From the NCBI GenBank assembly GCA_030834835.1, contig JAUQXD010000403.1, positions 1 through 8,122 on the forward strand: a stretch of 8,122 nucleotides of DNA, written 5' to 3'. Both the position numbers and the translations under genes were made by a program. Shown here one piece after another: positions 1 to 6,208 of the stretch (the first letter of the stretch is position 1; each line of letters opens with the position of its first letter). The notes beneath the pieces were generated by a model. The model saw nothing but the letters and a program-made list of their open reading frames with translations, did not search any database and was not told the DNA's origin. Origin of the DNA: Thermoflexales bacterium. GTDB lineage: Bacteria > Chloroflexota > Anaerolineae > Fen-1058.

Positions 1-1
1 G

Positions 2-580
2 CTGCGCCGCCTGTACGAGATTCAGCCCGATCTGGTCGTACTGGACCTGATGCTGCCCCATGTCGATGGCTGGGAAGTCTGCCGCCGCATCCGCGAAATG
101 TCCACCGTGCCCATCATCATCATGACCTCGCGCCGCAGCGATGAAGAAAAAGTCAAAGGGCTGCGCATGGGCGCCGACGATTACATCGTCAAACCGTTTA
201 ACCCGCAGGAACTGGCCGCCCGCATCAGCGCCGTACTACGCCGCACCCACCTGCCCCCACCCACCAAGAGCACTGTCATGCGTTTCGCGGGCGGCGATTT
301 GATCATTGACCCGGCCAACCTGACGGTCATCGTCGACGGCGCACCGGTCAATCTGACCCAGACCGAGCATCGCATTCTGCTGTATCTGGCCGAACATCCC
401 GGCCAGGTCATTACCATTGAAGATGTGTTTACGTCGGTCTGGGGCTTTGATACGGACGTCAACGTCAACAACGTCAAATGGTACGTCTGGCGGCTGCGCC
501 AGAAACTCGACGGCGAGACCAGCGAGTCGCGCTTCATCTTCACCGAACGCGGCGCCGGCTACCGGTTCACCGCCATCTAA
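2..580 (+). CDS. OmpR/PhoB-family response regulator, 5' end cut off by the window
   Basis: Two-component response regulator: a receiver domain phosphorylated by a partner histidine kinase, controlling a DNA-binding domain. The frame is open from base 2, giving 192 visible residues; about 37 N-terminal residues, including the acidic pocket of strand 1, lie outside. The phosphoacceptor Asp is codon 44-46 (context LVVLDLMLP), the conserved Thr is codon 125-127 (IIIMTS), and the conserved Lys is codon 191-193 (DDYIVKPF). The last ~100 residues form a winged helix of the Trans_reg_C type: LTQTEHRILLYLAEHPG leads into the positioning helix, then VKWYVWRLRQKL (recognition helix) and the wing hairpin ending GAGYRF. 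The ATG at 50 is internal to the receiver and is not the true start. The next gene is a paralogue 24 nt downstream. No histidine kinase is visible, so signal and targets are unknown. Family assignment is secure. Confidence 0.95.
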   Translation: MRRLYEIQPDLVVLDLMLPHVDGWEVCRRIREMSTVPIIIMTSRRSDEEKVKGLRMGADDYIVKPFNPQELAARISAVLRRTHLPPPTKSTVMRFAGGDLIIDPANLTVIVDGAPVNLTQTEHRILLYLAEHPGQVITIEDVFTSVWGFDTDVNVNNVKWYVWRLRQKLDGETSESRFIFTERGAGYRFTAI

Positions 581-604
581 CACCCGACTCTATTCTGACC
601 AGAC

Positions 605-1288
605 ATGCAAACGATACTCGTAGTCGACGACGATCCGGCGCAAGTTAAGATGATCGAGCTGACCCTGCGCGGCGCTAATTATCAACCGATCACGGCCACC
701 AATGGCGCAGACGGCCTGAAAACCTTCAGCCTTCACCAGCCCGATCTGGTCGTGTTGGACGTGATGATGCCGGACATGGATGGCTGGGAGACCTGCTACC
801 GCATCCGCCAGCTGTCCACCGTGCCCATCATCTTCCTCACCGGTCGCCAGACCATCGACGACAAAGTCTCCGGCCTGAAGCTGGGCGCCGACGACTATCT
901 GGTCAAACCGTTTCTGCCCGACGAGCTGCTGGCCCGCGTCGAGACCGTACTACGCCGCACCTATCGCGCCCGCCAGCCACTGTCCAGCTTGCTCAAAGCC
1001 GGCCCGGATGTGTTGATCAACCAGGCGTCGCACGAGGTCTTTGTGCGCACCGTGCTACGCCCGCTGCAACCCGCCGAATTTACTCTGCTGGTGCTGCTGG
1101 CCGAGCACGCCGGCGATGTTCTCAGCGTCAACACCATTGCCGACGCACTGGGCATCTCGGAGCAGGCGCGCCGCCGTGAGCGCGTCAAGTGGCACATCTG
1201 GAAACTGCGTCAATCCATCGAGGATGATCCCAAACACCCCAAACTCATCGTTACTGAGCCGGGCGTCGGCTACCGGCTGGAGCCATAA
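605..1288 (+). CDS. OmpR/PhoB-family response regulator, complete, paralogue of the upstream gene
   Basis: Complete 227-residue response regulator of usual family length. Receiver (residues 1-~120): acidic pocket D8-D9, phosphoacceptor D52 (VVLDVMMPDMDGWE), T79, and K101 in DDYLVKPF. Winged-helix DNA-binding domain at ~133-227, with LQPAEFTLLVLLAEHAG, a recognition-helix segment VKWHIWKLRQSIE and a terminal GVGYRL wing. It shares long stretches with the preceding regulator, including QPDLVVLD, DGWE, RIR, STVPII and GADDY, consistent with tandem duplication. Its winged helix has diverged: ALGISEQARRRER replaces the VWGFDTDVNVNN stretch of its neighbour, which suggests different DNA targets. 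The start is the first ATG and gives a canonical strand 1 (MQTILVVDDD). No Shine-Dalgarno precedes it. A weak TATTCT lies 8 nt upstream of the ATG, so either translational coupling or a leaderless transcript is possible. No cognate kinase is in the window. Confidence 0.96.
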   Translation: MQTILVVDDDPAQVKMIELTLRGANYQPITATNGADGLKTFSLHQPDLVVLDVMMPDMDGWETCYRIRQLSTVPIIFLTGRQTIDDKVSGLKLGADDYLVKPFLPDELLARVETVLRRTYRARQPLSSLLKAGPDVLINQASHEVFVRTVLRPLQPAEFTLLVLLAEHAGDVLSVNTIADALGISEQARRRERVKWHIWKLRQSIEDDPKHPKLIVTEPGVGYRLEP

Positions 1289-1289
1289 C

Positions 1290-2495
1290 CTATTCCCTTG
1301 CCCTTCTCAACTGCTGATATGCTGGTCGCAGCGATCCATCCGGCCGGATCAACCCATACGCCGATTCCGATCGCTCTGCCCCCAGCAGCAGCGCGATGTT
1401 GAGATTCCAGATCATCAGCGGCCCCAGCCACGCCCGATCGCGCCGCAACACGATCGAGCGCAGCAGATACGCCGCTTGATCCTGCTCTGTGACATCCCGC
1501 GCGTATTCCCAGCCCGATGTATCCACTTTGCCAAACTGATCGATCGACGGCCAGCCAAACTCGGTAACCCAGATCGGTTTGTCGATCTTCGCTTCGATCA
1601 AGATAGCGTGATACTCTTCGATCGTGTCCAAAAAGAAAAAACTGGGGTGCGTGTTAAAACCCGATCGAGTATGCGCGGCGTCCGCGGCCCGTTCGTCGGG
1701 CGGATTACCTGCGCCATACGGATGCGCGCCAATGGCATCGACGTAGTCCGCCACGCCTGCCGCGATCATGTCGCGCAAGTACACCCGATCGTCAATCGCG
1801 TTGAGCTTGTCGTCGATGCCCGTCGTCGCGGGCGCACCGCTGATGATGACGGCGTCAGGATCACCCTCGCGCACGCCGTTCGATCCGGCCTTGATCAACT
1901 CCACGAATTTCTCCGCGCTTAGGTCGAAGCCGCGCCATTCGCGCCGCAGATTCGGCTCATTCCACAATTCGTAGGCGGCCACACGCCCCTTATACCGATT
2001 CGACAGCGCGAACATGAAATCGCGAAAGATCGAGAAGTCACTCGGCGGGCCGTCTTCCTCCACCGGTTCAGGCCGGCTGAAACCCGGCGCGCGCGCCACG
2101 CTCAACATGATCTTCAAGCCGTACTTCTGGGCCTCCGCCACCAGATGATCGAGTTCGCCCCAGTGATACAGGCCGCGCGCGTACTCCGTAGAATTCCAAT
2201 CGACCTGCTGCTTGATCCAGCCCACACCCAAATCCGCCGCGAGTTTGATCCCCGCATCGCCGTCCGGGCCAATGAACTGTCCCTGCACGCCGATGTTGGG
2301 CTTCGGCGCAGGCGTTGGCGTGCTAGTCGGTGTTGCGGTCGATGTCGCTGTCGCGGTTACATTTATTGCCGTCGTCACACTCGCGATCGGCGTCGGTGTC
2401 CGTTGGGGCAGCGGCGCTCGACTGAGTATGAGCAATAAAGCAGTAAAAACAATCGACATCCCAAGGATGATGGCAATCCAACGTTTTTGGCTCAC
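1290..2495 (-). CDS. Membrane-anchored or exported clan GH-A glycoside hydrolase (cellulase/GH39-like fold)
   Basis: Predicted retaining glycosidase of 401 residues acting outside the cytoplasm. Residues 7-25 form one hydrophobic helix after a KR pair (signal anchor or signal peptide). There is no lipobox Cys, so it is not a lipoprotein. Residues 33-66 are a Thr/Pro/Ala-rich low-complexity linker. Residues ~68-400 form a (beta/alpha)8-type catalytic domain. The probable acid/base is E180 in ELWNEPN and the probable nucleophile is E312 in WVTEFGW, about 130 residues apart; HPY at 258-260 fits clan GH-A enzymes. The closest group is probably GH39/GH5-like, but the exact family and substrate cannot be fixed here. 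The start is GTG at 2493-2495 with an AAGGA Shine-Dalgarno 8 nt upstream. The TAG stop is one base from the stop of the convergent response regulator, so no dedicated terminator fits between them. Confidence 0.88.
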   Translation of the reverse strand: MSQKRWIAIILGMSIVFTALLLILSRAPLPQRTPTPIASVTTAINVTATATSTATPTSTPTPAPKPNIGVQGQFIGPDGDAGIKLAADLGVGWIKQQVDWNSTEYARGLYHWGELDHLVAEAQKYGLKIMLSVARAPGFSRPEPVEEDGPPSDFSIFRDFMFALSNRYKGRVAAYELWNEPNLRREWRGFDLSAEKFVELIKAGSNGVREGDPDAVIISGAPATTGIDDKLNAIDDRVYLRDMIAAGVADYVDAIGAHPYGAGNPPDERAADAAHTRSGFNTHPSFFFLDTIEEYHAILIEAKIDKPIWVTEFGWPSIDQFGKVDTSGWEYARDVTEQDQAAYLLRSIVLRRDRAWLGPLMIWNLNIALLLGAERSESAYGLIRPDGSLRPAYQQLRRARE

Positions 2496-2503
2496 TGGCT
2501 ATT

Positions 2504-2508
2504 TCCTT
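2504..2508 (-). promoter_or_regulatory. Shine-Dalgarno of the glycosidase gene
   Basis: AAGGA on the minus strand, 8 nt before the GTG at 2495. This supports GTG as the start; in-frame ATG codons further in would remove part of the export segment. Confidence 0.75.
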
Positions 2509-2530
2509 TGATGTGGACTTTAGCGCATTG

Positions 2531-2539
2531 ATTCTACCA
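2531..2539 (-). promoter_or_regulatory. Extended -10 promoter element for the glycosidase gene
   Basis: On the minus strand the sequence reads TGGTAGAAT: a TGn extension followed by TAGAAT (5 of 6 matches to TATAAT). Transcription would start near 2524, leaving a leader of about 28 nt that contains the AAGGA site. No good -35 hexamer is seen at 16-18 bp, as is usual for extended -10 promoters. This is inference from motifs only. Confidence 0.5.
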
Positions 2540-2560
2540 GAGTAACCTCCCTCGCAGTCG

Positions 2561-2569
2561 TGTTATACT
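2561..2569 (+). promoter_or_regulatory. Extended -10 promoter element for the large regulator, implying a leaderless mRNA
   Basis: TGTTATACT: a TGn extension followed by TATACT (5 of 6 matches to TATAAT), ending at 2569. Only 7 nt separate the hexamer from the ATG at 2577, so transcription should begin at or next to the ATG. There is no Shine-Dalgarno in the preceding bases, which agrees with a leaderless transcript. No convincing -35 hexamer is present at 16-18 bp. Confidence 0.55.
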
Positions 2570-2576
2570 AAACGCG

Positions 2577-5500
2577 ATGTCGCCCGAACCCCTGCTCCTC
2601 CGCACCAAACTGTCACCACCCAGTGTGCAACGCCGGGTCCTGCCGCGTCCCGCGCTCTTTGCTCGCTTGCGCGAAGCGCTGGATCATCGGCTGACGCTGG
2701 TGCAGGCTGGCACGGGCTATGGCAAAAGCACCGCACTAGCCTCGCTGGCCGGCGAGCAAATCGCACCGCAATTCGCCGCATGGTACACGCTCGATCAGGC
2801 CGACGTTGATCCGCAACAATTCCTGTCGTATCTCATCGCCGCGTTCCGCGCCCACCTGCCCGATCTGGCCGAAGCGCCCAACGCGCGCCTGCAAGCCATC
2901 AGCAGCGACGGCGGCGACTGGCCGCCCGTGATCGATGCAGTGATCAATGCATTAAGCGATCAACTGCATGCGCCCGCGCTGATCGTCTTTGACGACTATC
3001 ACTTTGTGGCAAATTCGCCCGAAATCAATACGCTCTTGGAAAGATTAGTGGCCTATGCGCCGCCGCACTTGCACGTGATCATCGCCGGGCGGCAGCCGTT
3101 GACGTGGCCCGCGCTGATCGGTTGGCGCGCGCGCGGCGAAGTGCTGGAGATTACGCGCAATGAGCTGGCTTTTCGCGCCGACGAGATCGAGACCCTGTTC
3201 GAGCAGACCTACAGTTGGCAATTGTCGCCTGCCGAGATTGCGACGCTGGCCGATAAGACCGAAGGCTGGCCCATCGCGCTGCATTTAGTCTGGCAAAGTT
3301 TGCGCGGGGGATCAGCGAATTCGCTTCAGGATTTGTTGGCGCGCGGACCGCAATCGCTGAATGCCCTCTTTGATTATCTGGCGCGCGACGTGCTCGATCG
3401 GCAGACGGCGGACATAGCGAACTTTCTACGCGATACGGCTGTCCTGCGCGAACTGACACCGGCCGCGTGTGACGCGATCACTCAACGGACCGACAGCGCC
3501 GCGCTGTTACAACGATTGCGCGATTACGATCTCTTCGTCGTCGCTTTAGGTCAGCGCTCTATCGCCTATCGCTATCATCATCTCTTCCATGATTTTCTGC
3601 GCGAACAGGCCGAACATGATTCGGCCGCAGTGCAGGCTCGTCATCGCCGGGCCGCCGAATATTTCGCCGCGCACGATCAACTGGAAGAAGCGATCTATCA
3701 CTGGCTGGCCGCGCAAGCGTTCGATGAGGCCGCCAGCGCGATCGAGCGCGCGAGCGAATCGGCGGTGCGCGCGGGCCGCCTGGACACCGTCGCCAATTGG
3801 ATCGATGCGCTGCCGCCGCAAGTGCTGGTCGATCATCCTTTGTTGCAAGCCTATCTGGGCGATGTGTATCGCTTGCGTTCACGTTTTGATGAAGCCCTCG
3901 ATTGGTATGCCGCCGCCGAACGAGCGTGGCGCGCCAGCGGAGATGCCATCGGCATCAGCCGTTCGTTGCGCGGTCAGGCGTTGGTCTATCTGGACACCGT
4001 GCGCCCCGCGCAGGCCGAAAGCCTGTTGGAAGAGGCGCTGCGCCTGACCGACGGCATGGACGATCGGGCCGCGCGCGCCCGCCTGCTGGAACTCATCGCC
4101 GAAAACAAGCTCAACATGGGCAAGCCCGATCAGGCCGAGATCTTTCGGCAGCAAGCTCAGCAGTTACGCGCCGCCGGCCCCACGGAAGACTCGCTCAGTG
4201 TGCGCGTCAAATTGCGCACCGGTCAACTCGACGAAGCGCAGCGCATCCTCGACAACTGGGCCGAAGCCGAACGCGATCAGGTTCACGCGCCGCGCGCGCA
4301 TCGCGAGACCACGCTGATTCTGTCGCTGATTTTGTCGATTCGCGGTCAAGCCGATCGGGCGTTGACGTTGGCGCAAGAAGGCATCGCGTTAGGCGAACGC
4401 CTGAACTCGCCATTCGTCACGGCAGTCGCACACACTCGCCTCGCGCACGCACTTCAACTGCGCCGCGAAAAACGCGATGAGGCGATTCGTCACTACCAAC
4501 AGTCGATTGCGTTGGGCGATCAGATCGCGGTGCGGCGCACCCGCGCCGAAGCGATGTGGGGCTTGACGCGCGCGCACGGTTTCTTCGGCGATCTATCTGC
4601 CGCACAGCAGACCGCAGCGGAAGGCCGCGAGATTTGCCAGTGGGCGGGCGATGTGTGGGTGGGCGCGTTGATCGAAGTAACGTTGGGCGCGAGCCTCGTG
4701 TTGGCCGATCGGCCTGCGGACGCCCTCGAAATCCTGTCGCGTGCCCTGAGCCTGTTTCGCGACTGCGGCGATTCGTTTGGCCGCGCCGCTTCGCGCCTGT
4801 GGTTGAGTCTGGCCTATTTCCAGTTGAAGCACTTCGACAATTTCATGTCCAGCATCGGAGCCTTGTTGGAATTGTGTGAAACGCACGGCTACGAGTTTCT
4901 GTTTGCCGCGCCTACGTTGTTGGGTCCGCCCGATCCGCGCCGCCTCGTGCCGATGCTGATCGAAGCCCGCAATCGTCGCTGTCACCCGGCCTATGTCTCG
5001 CGGGTGCTGGCGGGTTTGGGCCTGCCCGACATCGACGTGCATCCCGGCTATCAACTGCGCGTGCAGACGCTAGGCGCTTTCCGCGCGTGGCGTGGCGATC
5101 TCGAAATTGCGCCGCGCGAATGGCAGCGCGACAAGGCCCGCCAGTTGTTTCAATTGCTGCTGACGCATCGCCAGCGCTGGCTCCAACGGGATGAGATCGC
5201 CGATCGGTTGTGGCCCGCGCTCACGCCGGAGGCCGCCGCCCGCGATTTCAAAGTCGCGCTGAACGCGCTCAACAAAGCGATCGAACCGAATCGATCCGGC
5301 GATACGACGTTTGCCTTCGTCGTGCGCGAAGGCACGGCCTATCGCTTGCGGCCGGAAGCCGATGTATGGCTGGATGCGATCGAATTCGATGGCGCGTGTG
5401 AAGCCGGACTAAGAACGAGTGATCTCGCGCAACTCCGATCGGCCCTGCGGCTCTATCGCGGCGACTATCTGCCCGACGCTTTATATGAAGACTGGGCCAG

Positions 5501-5819
5501 CGAAGAACGCGAGCGGTTGCTCTCTTTATACTTGCGCGCCGCCGATAAATTGGCCGGCCTGCTGATCGAACGCGGCGAGTACGATGAGGCGTTGGATATT
5601 TGTCAGGCCATCCTCGCGCGCGATGTGTGCTGGGAACGCGCCTATCGTTTGATGATGACGGCGCACGCGCGGCAGGGTAACCGGCCGCTGGCCTTGCGCG
5701 CCTATCAACGCTGCACCAGCACCCTGCGCGACGAACTCGGCGTCGAGCCGTCTGCCGTCACCACCGCGCTGTATCGCCAGATCGCCCAATCGGACGAAGC
5801 CCCCGCCGCCACGCTGTAA
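2577..5819 (+). CDS. MalT-like STAND ATPase regulator with C-terminal SARP-type DNA-binding domain and BTAD
   Basis: Large (1080-residue) signal-integrating transcription regulator. The N-terminus (LLLRTKL then RPALFARL) is typical of MalT-type STAND proteins and supports this ATG. Walker A is AGTGYGKST at 44-52 and Walker B is ALIVFDDYH at 134-142. DKTEGWPIALHL at 227-238 and YHHLFHDFLREQ at 333-344 are also hallmarks of this family. Residues ~355-810 are Ala-rich helical hairpins of TPR-like type, the presumed ligand- or partner-sensing part. Residues ~826-925 form an OmpR/SARP winged helix (QLLLTHRQRWLQRDEIADRLWP, then ARDFKVALNALNKAIEP). Residues ~930-1070 are a bacterial transcriptional activator domain (BTAD). 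MalT itself ends in a LuxR helix-turn-helix; none is present here. AfsR-type SARPs have the DNA-binding domain and BTAD first and the ATPase after, so the order here is reversed. The inducer and targets are unknown; the divergent glycosidase is a candidate target by position only. Confidence 0.93.
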   Translation: MSPEPLLLRTKLSPPSVQRRVLPRPALFARLREALDHRLTLVQAGTGYGKSTALASLAGEQIAPQFAAWYTLDQADVDPQQFLSYLIAAFRAHLPDLAEAPNARLQAISSDGGDWPPVIDAVINALSDQLHAPALIVFDDYHFVANSPEINTLLERLVAYAPPHLHVIIAGRQPLTWPALIGWRARGEVLEITRNELAFRADEIETLFEQTYSWQLSPAEIATLADKTEGWPIALHLVWQSLRGGSANSLQDLLARGPQSLNALFDYLARDVLDRQTADIANFLRDTAVLRELTPAACDAITQRTDSAALLQRLRDYDLFVVALGQRSIAYRYHHLFHDFLREQAEHDSAAVQARHRRAAEYFAAHDQLEEAIYHWLAAQAFDEAASAIERASESAVRAGRLDTVANWIDALPPQVLVDHPLLQAYLGDVYRLRSRFDEALDWYAAAERAWRASGDAIGISRSLRGQALVYLDTVRPAQAESLLEEALRLTDGMDDRAARARLLELIAENKLNMGKPDQAEIFRQQAQQLRAAGPTEDSLSVRVKLRTGQLDEAQRILDNWAEAERDQVHAPRAHRETTLILSLILSIRGQADRALTLAQEGIALGERLNSPFVTAVAHTRLAHALQLRREKRDEAIRHYQQSIALGDQIAVRRTRAEAMWGLTRAHGFFGDLSAAQQTAAEGREICQWAGDVWVGALIEVTLGASLVLADRPADALEILSRALSLFRDCGDSFGRAASRLWLSLAYFQLKHFDNFMSSIGALLELCETHGYEFLFAAPTLLGPPDPRRLVPMLIEARNRRCHPAYVSRVLAGLGLPDIDVHPGYQLRVQTLGAFRAWRGDLEIAPREWQRDKARQLFQLLLTHRQRWLQRDEIADRLWPALTPEAAARDFKVALNALNKAIEPNRSGDTTFAFVVREGTAYRLRPEADVWLDAIEFDGACEAGLRTSDLAQLRSALRLYRGDYLPDALYEDWASEERERLLSLYLRAADKLAGLLIERGEYDEALDICQAILARDVCWERAYRLMMTAHARQGNRPLALRAYQRCTSTLRDELGVEPSAVTTALYRQIAQSDEAPAATL

Positions 5820-5935
5820 CTGCCGTGTAACCCACCGTTGTTAAAGTTGAACCGATCAGACCTGTCAGGTGGCGCAATCGCTTGCCACTTGTCCAGGTAC
5901 TGCATCCGCCACCTGACAGGTCTCGCACCACACCT
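5820..5935. other. Intergenic region with repeat, no clear promoter
   Basis: The 116 bases between the large regulator and the small protein gene consist mostly of an inverted repeat (5858-5923). I see no T-tract typical of an intrinsic terminator, no convincing -10 element and no Shine-Dalgarno before the ATG at 5936. Confidence 0.5.
5858..5923. repeat. 17-bp perfect inverted repeat with a degenerate third copy in the loop
   Basis: Left arm 5858-5874 (AGACCTGTCAGGTGGCG) and right arm 5907-5923 are exact reverse complements, separated by 32 nt. Each arm contains a small palindrome, ACCTG-T-CAGGT. The loop holds a degenerate version of the right arm at 5884-5901 (GCCACTTGTCCAGGTACT), which can also pair with the left arm through CAGGTGGC (7 of 8). 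The arms are not followed by a T-run on either strand, so a standard Rho-independent terminator is unlikely. Its form suggests a dispersed palindromic or MITE-like repeat, but other copies cannot be seen from here. Confidence 0.85.
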
Positions 5936-6133
5936 ATGGAATCCGAAGCCAACCTCACCTCCTTCGTGCTGCGCTTTGTGTCTGATCAATCACCCGACGC
6001 GCCAGAGGCAGCGCCATGGCACGGCGTCATCCGTCACGTGCAGACCAATCAAGAGCGGGCCTTCACGCGCTGGGCGGAGGCGGTGGCGTTTATTCAACAG
6101 TATGTTGAACTGAATGAGGAGCGTAATGAGTAA
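5936..6133 (+). CDS. Small conserved-looking protein of unknown function (65 aa)
   Basis: Small acidic protein, MESEANLTSFVLRFVSD at the start, then PWHGVIRHVQTNQERAFTRW and AVAFIQQYVELN. I do not recognise a named family. The pattern of a short beta strand (SFVLRFV), a second strand (WHGVIRHVQ) and a terminal amphipathic helix (WAEAVAFIQQYVEL) looks like a real compact fold rather than random translation. The ATG at 5936 is preferred because an in-frame ATG at 5882 would add 18 residues translated from the inverted repeat. Neither start has a Shine-Dalgarno. The TAA stop (6131-6133) lies inside the heptad repeat that follows, and the SDR gene begins 75 nt later, so the two may be co-transcribed. 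No transmembrane segment or signal peptide is seen. Confidence 0.65.
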   Translation: MESEANLTSFVLRFVSDQSPDAPEAAPWHGVIRHVQTNQERAFTRWAEAVAFIQQYVELNEERNE

Positions 6134-6179
6134 CGAGTAATGAGTAGTGGGCTTACTCGTTACTCATTACTCGTTAATT
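6121..6179. repeat. Heptad-repeat palindrome, element 1
   Basis: Four direct 7-bp units at 6121-6148 (GCGTAAT, GAGTAAC, GAGTAAT, GAGTAGT), a 3-nt gap, then four inverted units at 6152-6179 (CTTACTC, GTTACTC, ATTACTC, GTTAATT). Perfect pairing is possible in two registers: 6124-6140 with 6153-6169 (17 bp, 12-nt loop), or 6131-6146 with 6161-6176 (16 bp, 14-nt loop). The stop codon of the small protein is the TAA of the second unit. A further lone GAGTAAT occurs at 6199-6205 and overlaps the Shine-Dalgarno of the next gene. Confidence 0.9.
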
Positions 6180-6195
6180 GACCAGTACATTTTAC

Positions 6196-6201
6196 AAGGA
6201 G
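6196..6201 (+). promoter_or_regulatory. Shine-Dalgarno of the SDR gene
   Basis: AAGGAG, 7 nt before the ATG at 6209. It fixes the start and overlaps a stray copy of the GAGTAAT heptad. Confidence 0.85.
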
Positions 6202-6208
6202 TAATTCA

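Noticed and set aside
591..596. TATTCT as a firm leaderless promoter of the second response regulator
   Set aside because: Only 4 of 6 matches to TATAAT, no TGn extension and no -35; kept as a possibility in the gene entry but not listed as a feature.
1041..1922. Plus-strand 293-residue open frame across the regulator-glycosidase junction
   Set aside because: It is out of frame with the response regulator and antisense to the glycosidase, is rich in Arg/Cys/Pro without any domain pattern, and is explained as a high-GC shadow of two well-supported genes.
4593..5054. Minus-strand 153-residue open frame inside the large regulator
   Set aside because: It is antisense to the continuous helical region of a complete 1080-residue protein; composition is typical of a shadow frame.
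5858..5923. Rho-independent terminator of the large regulator
   Set aside because: The stem is long enough, but the 32-nt loop and the lack of a T-tract on either strand do not fit an intrinsic terminator.
5838..6113. Alternative-frame 91-residue open frame over the small protein
   Set aside because: Its first part is a translation of the inverted repeat and the remainder is low-complexity Arg/Pro/Ser; the 5936 frame has a far more protein-like sequence.
6178..6206. Promoter directly upstream of the SDR gene (TTGACC at 6178 with GTAATT 17 bp later)
   Set aside because: The would-be -10 matches poorly and overlaps the region between Shine-Dalgarno and ATG, which would remove the ribosome binding site from the transcript.
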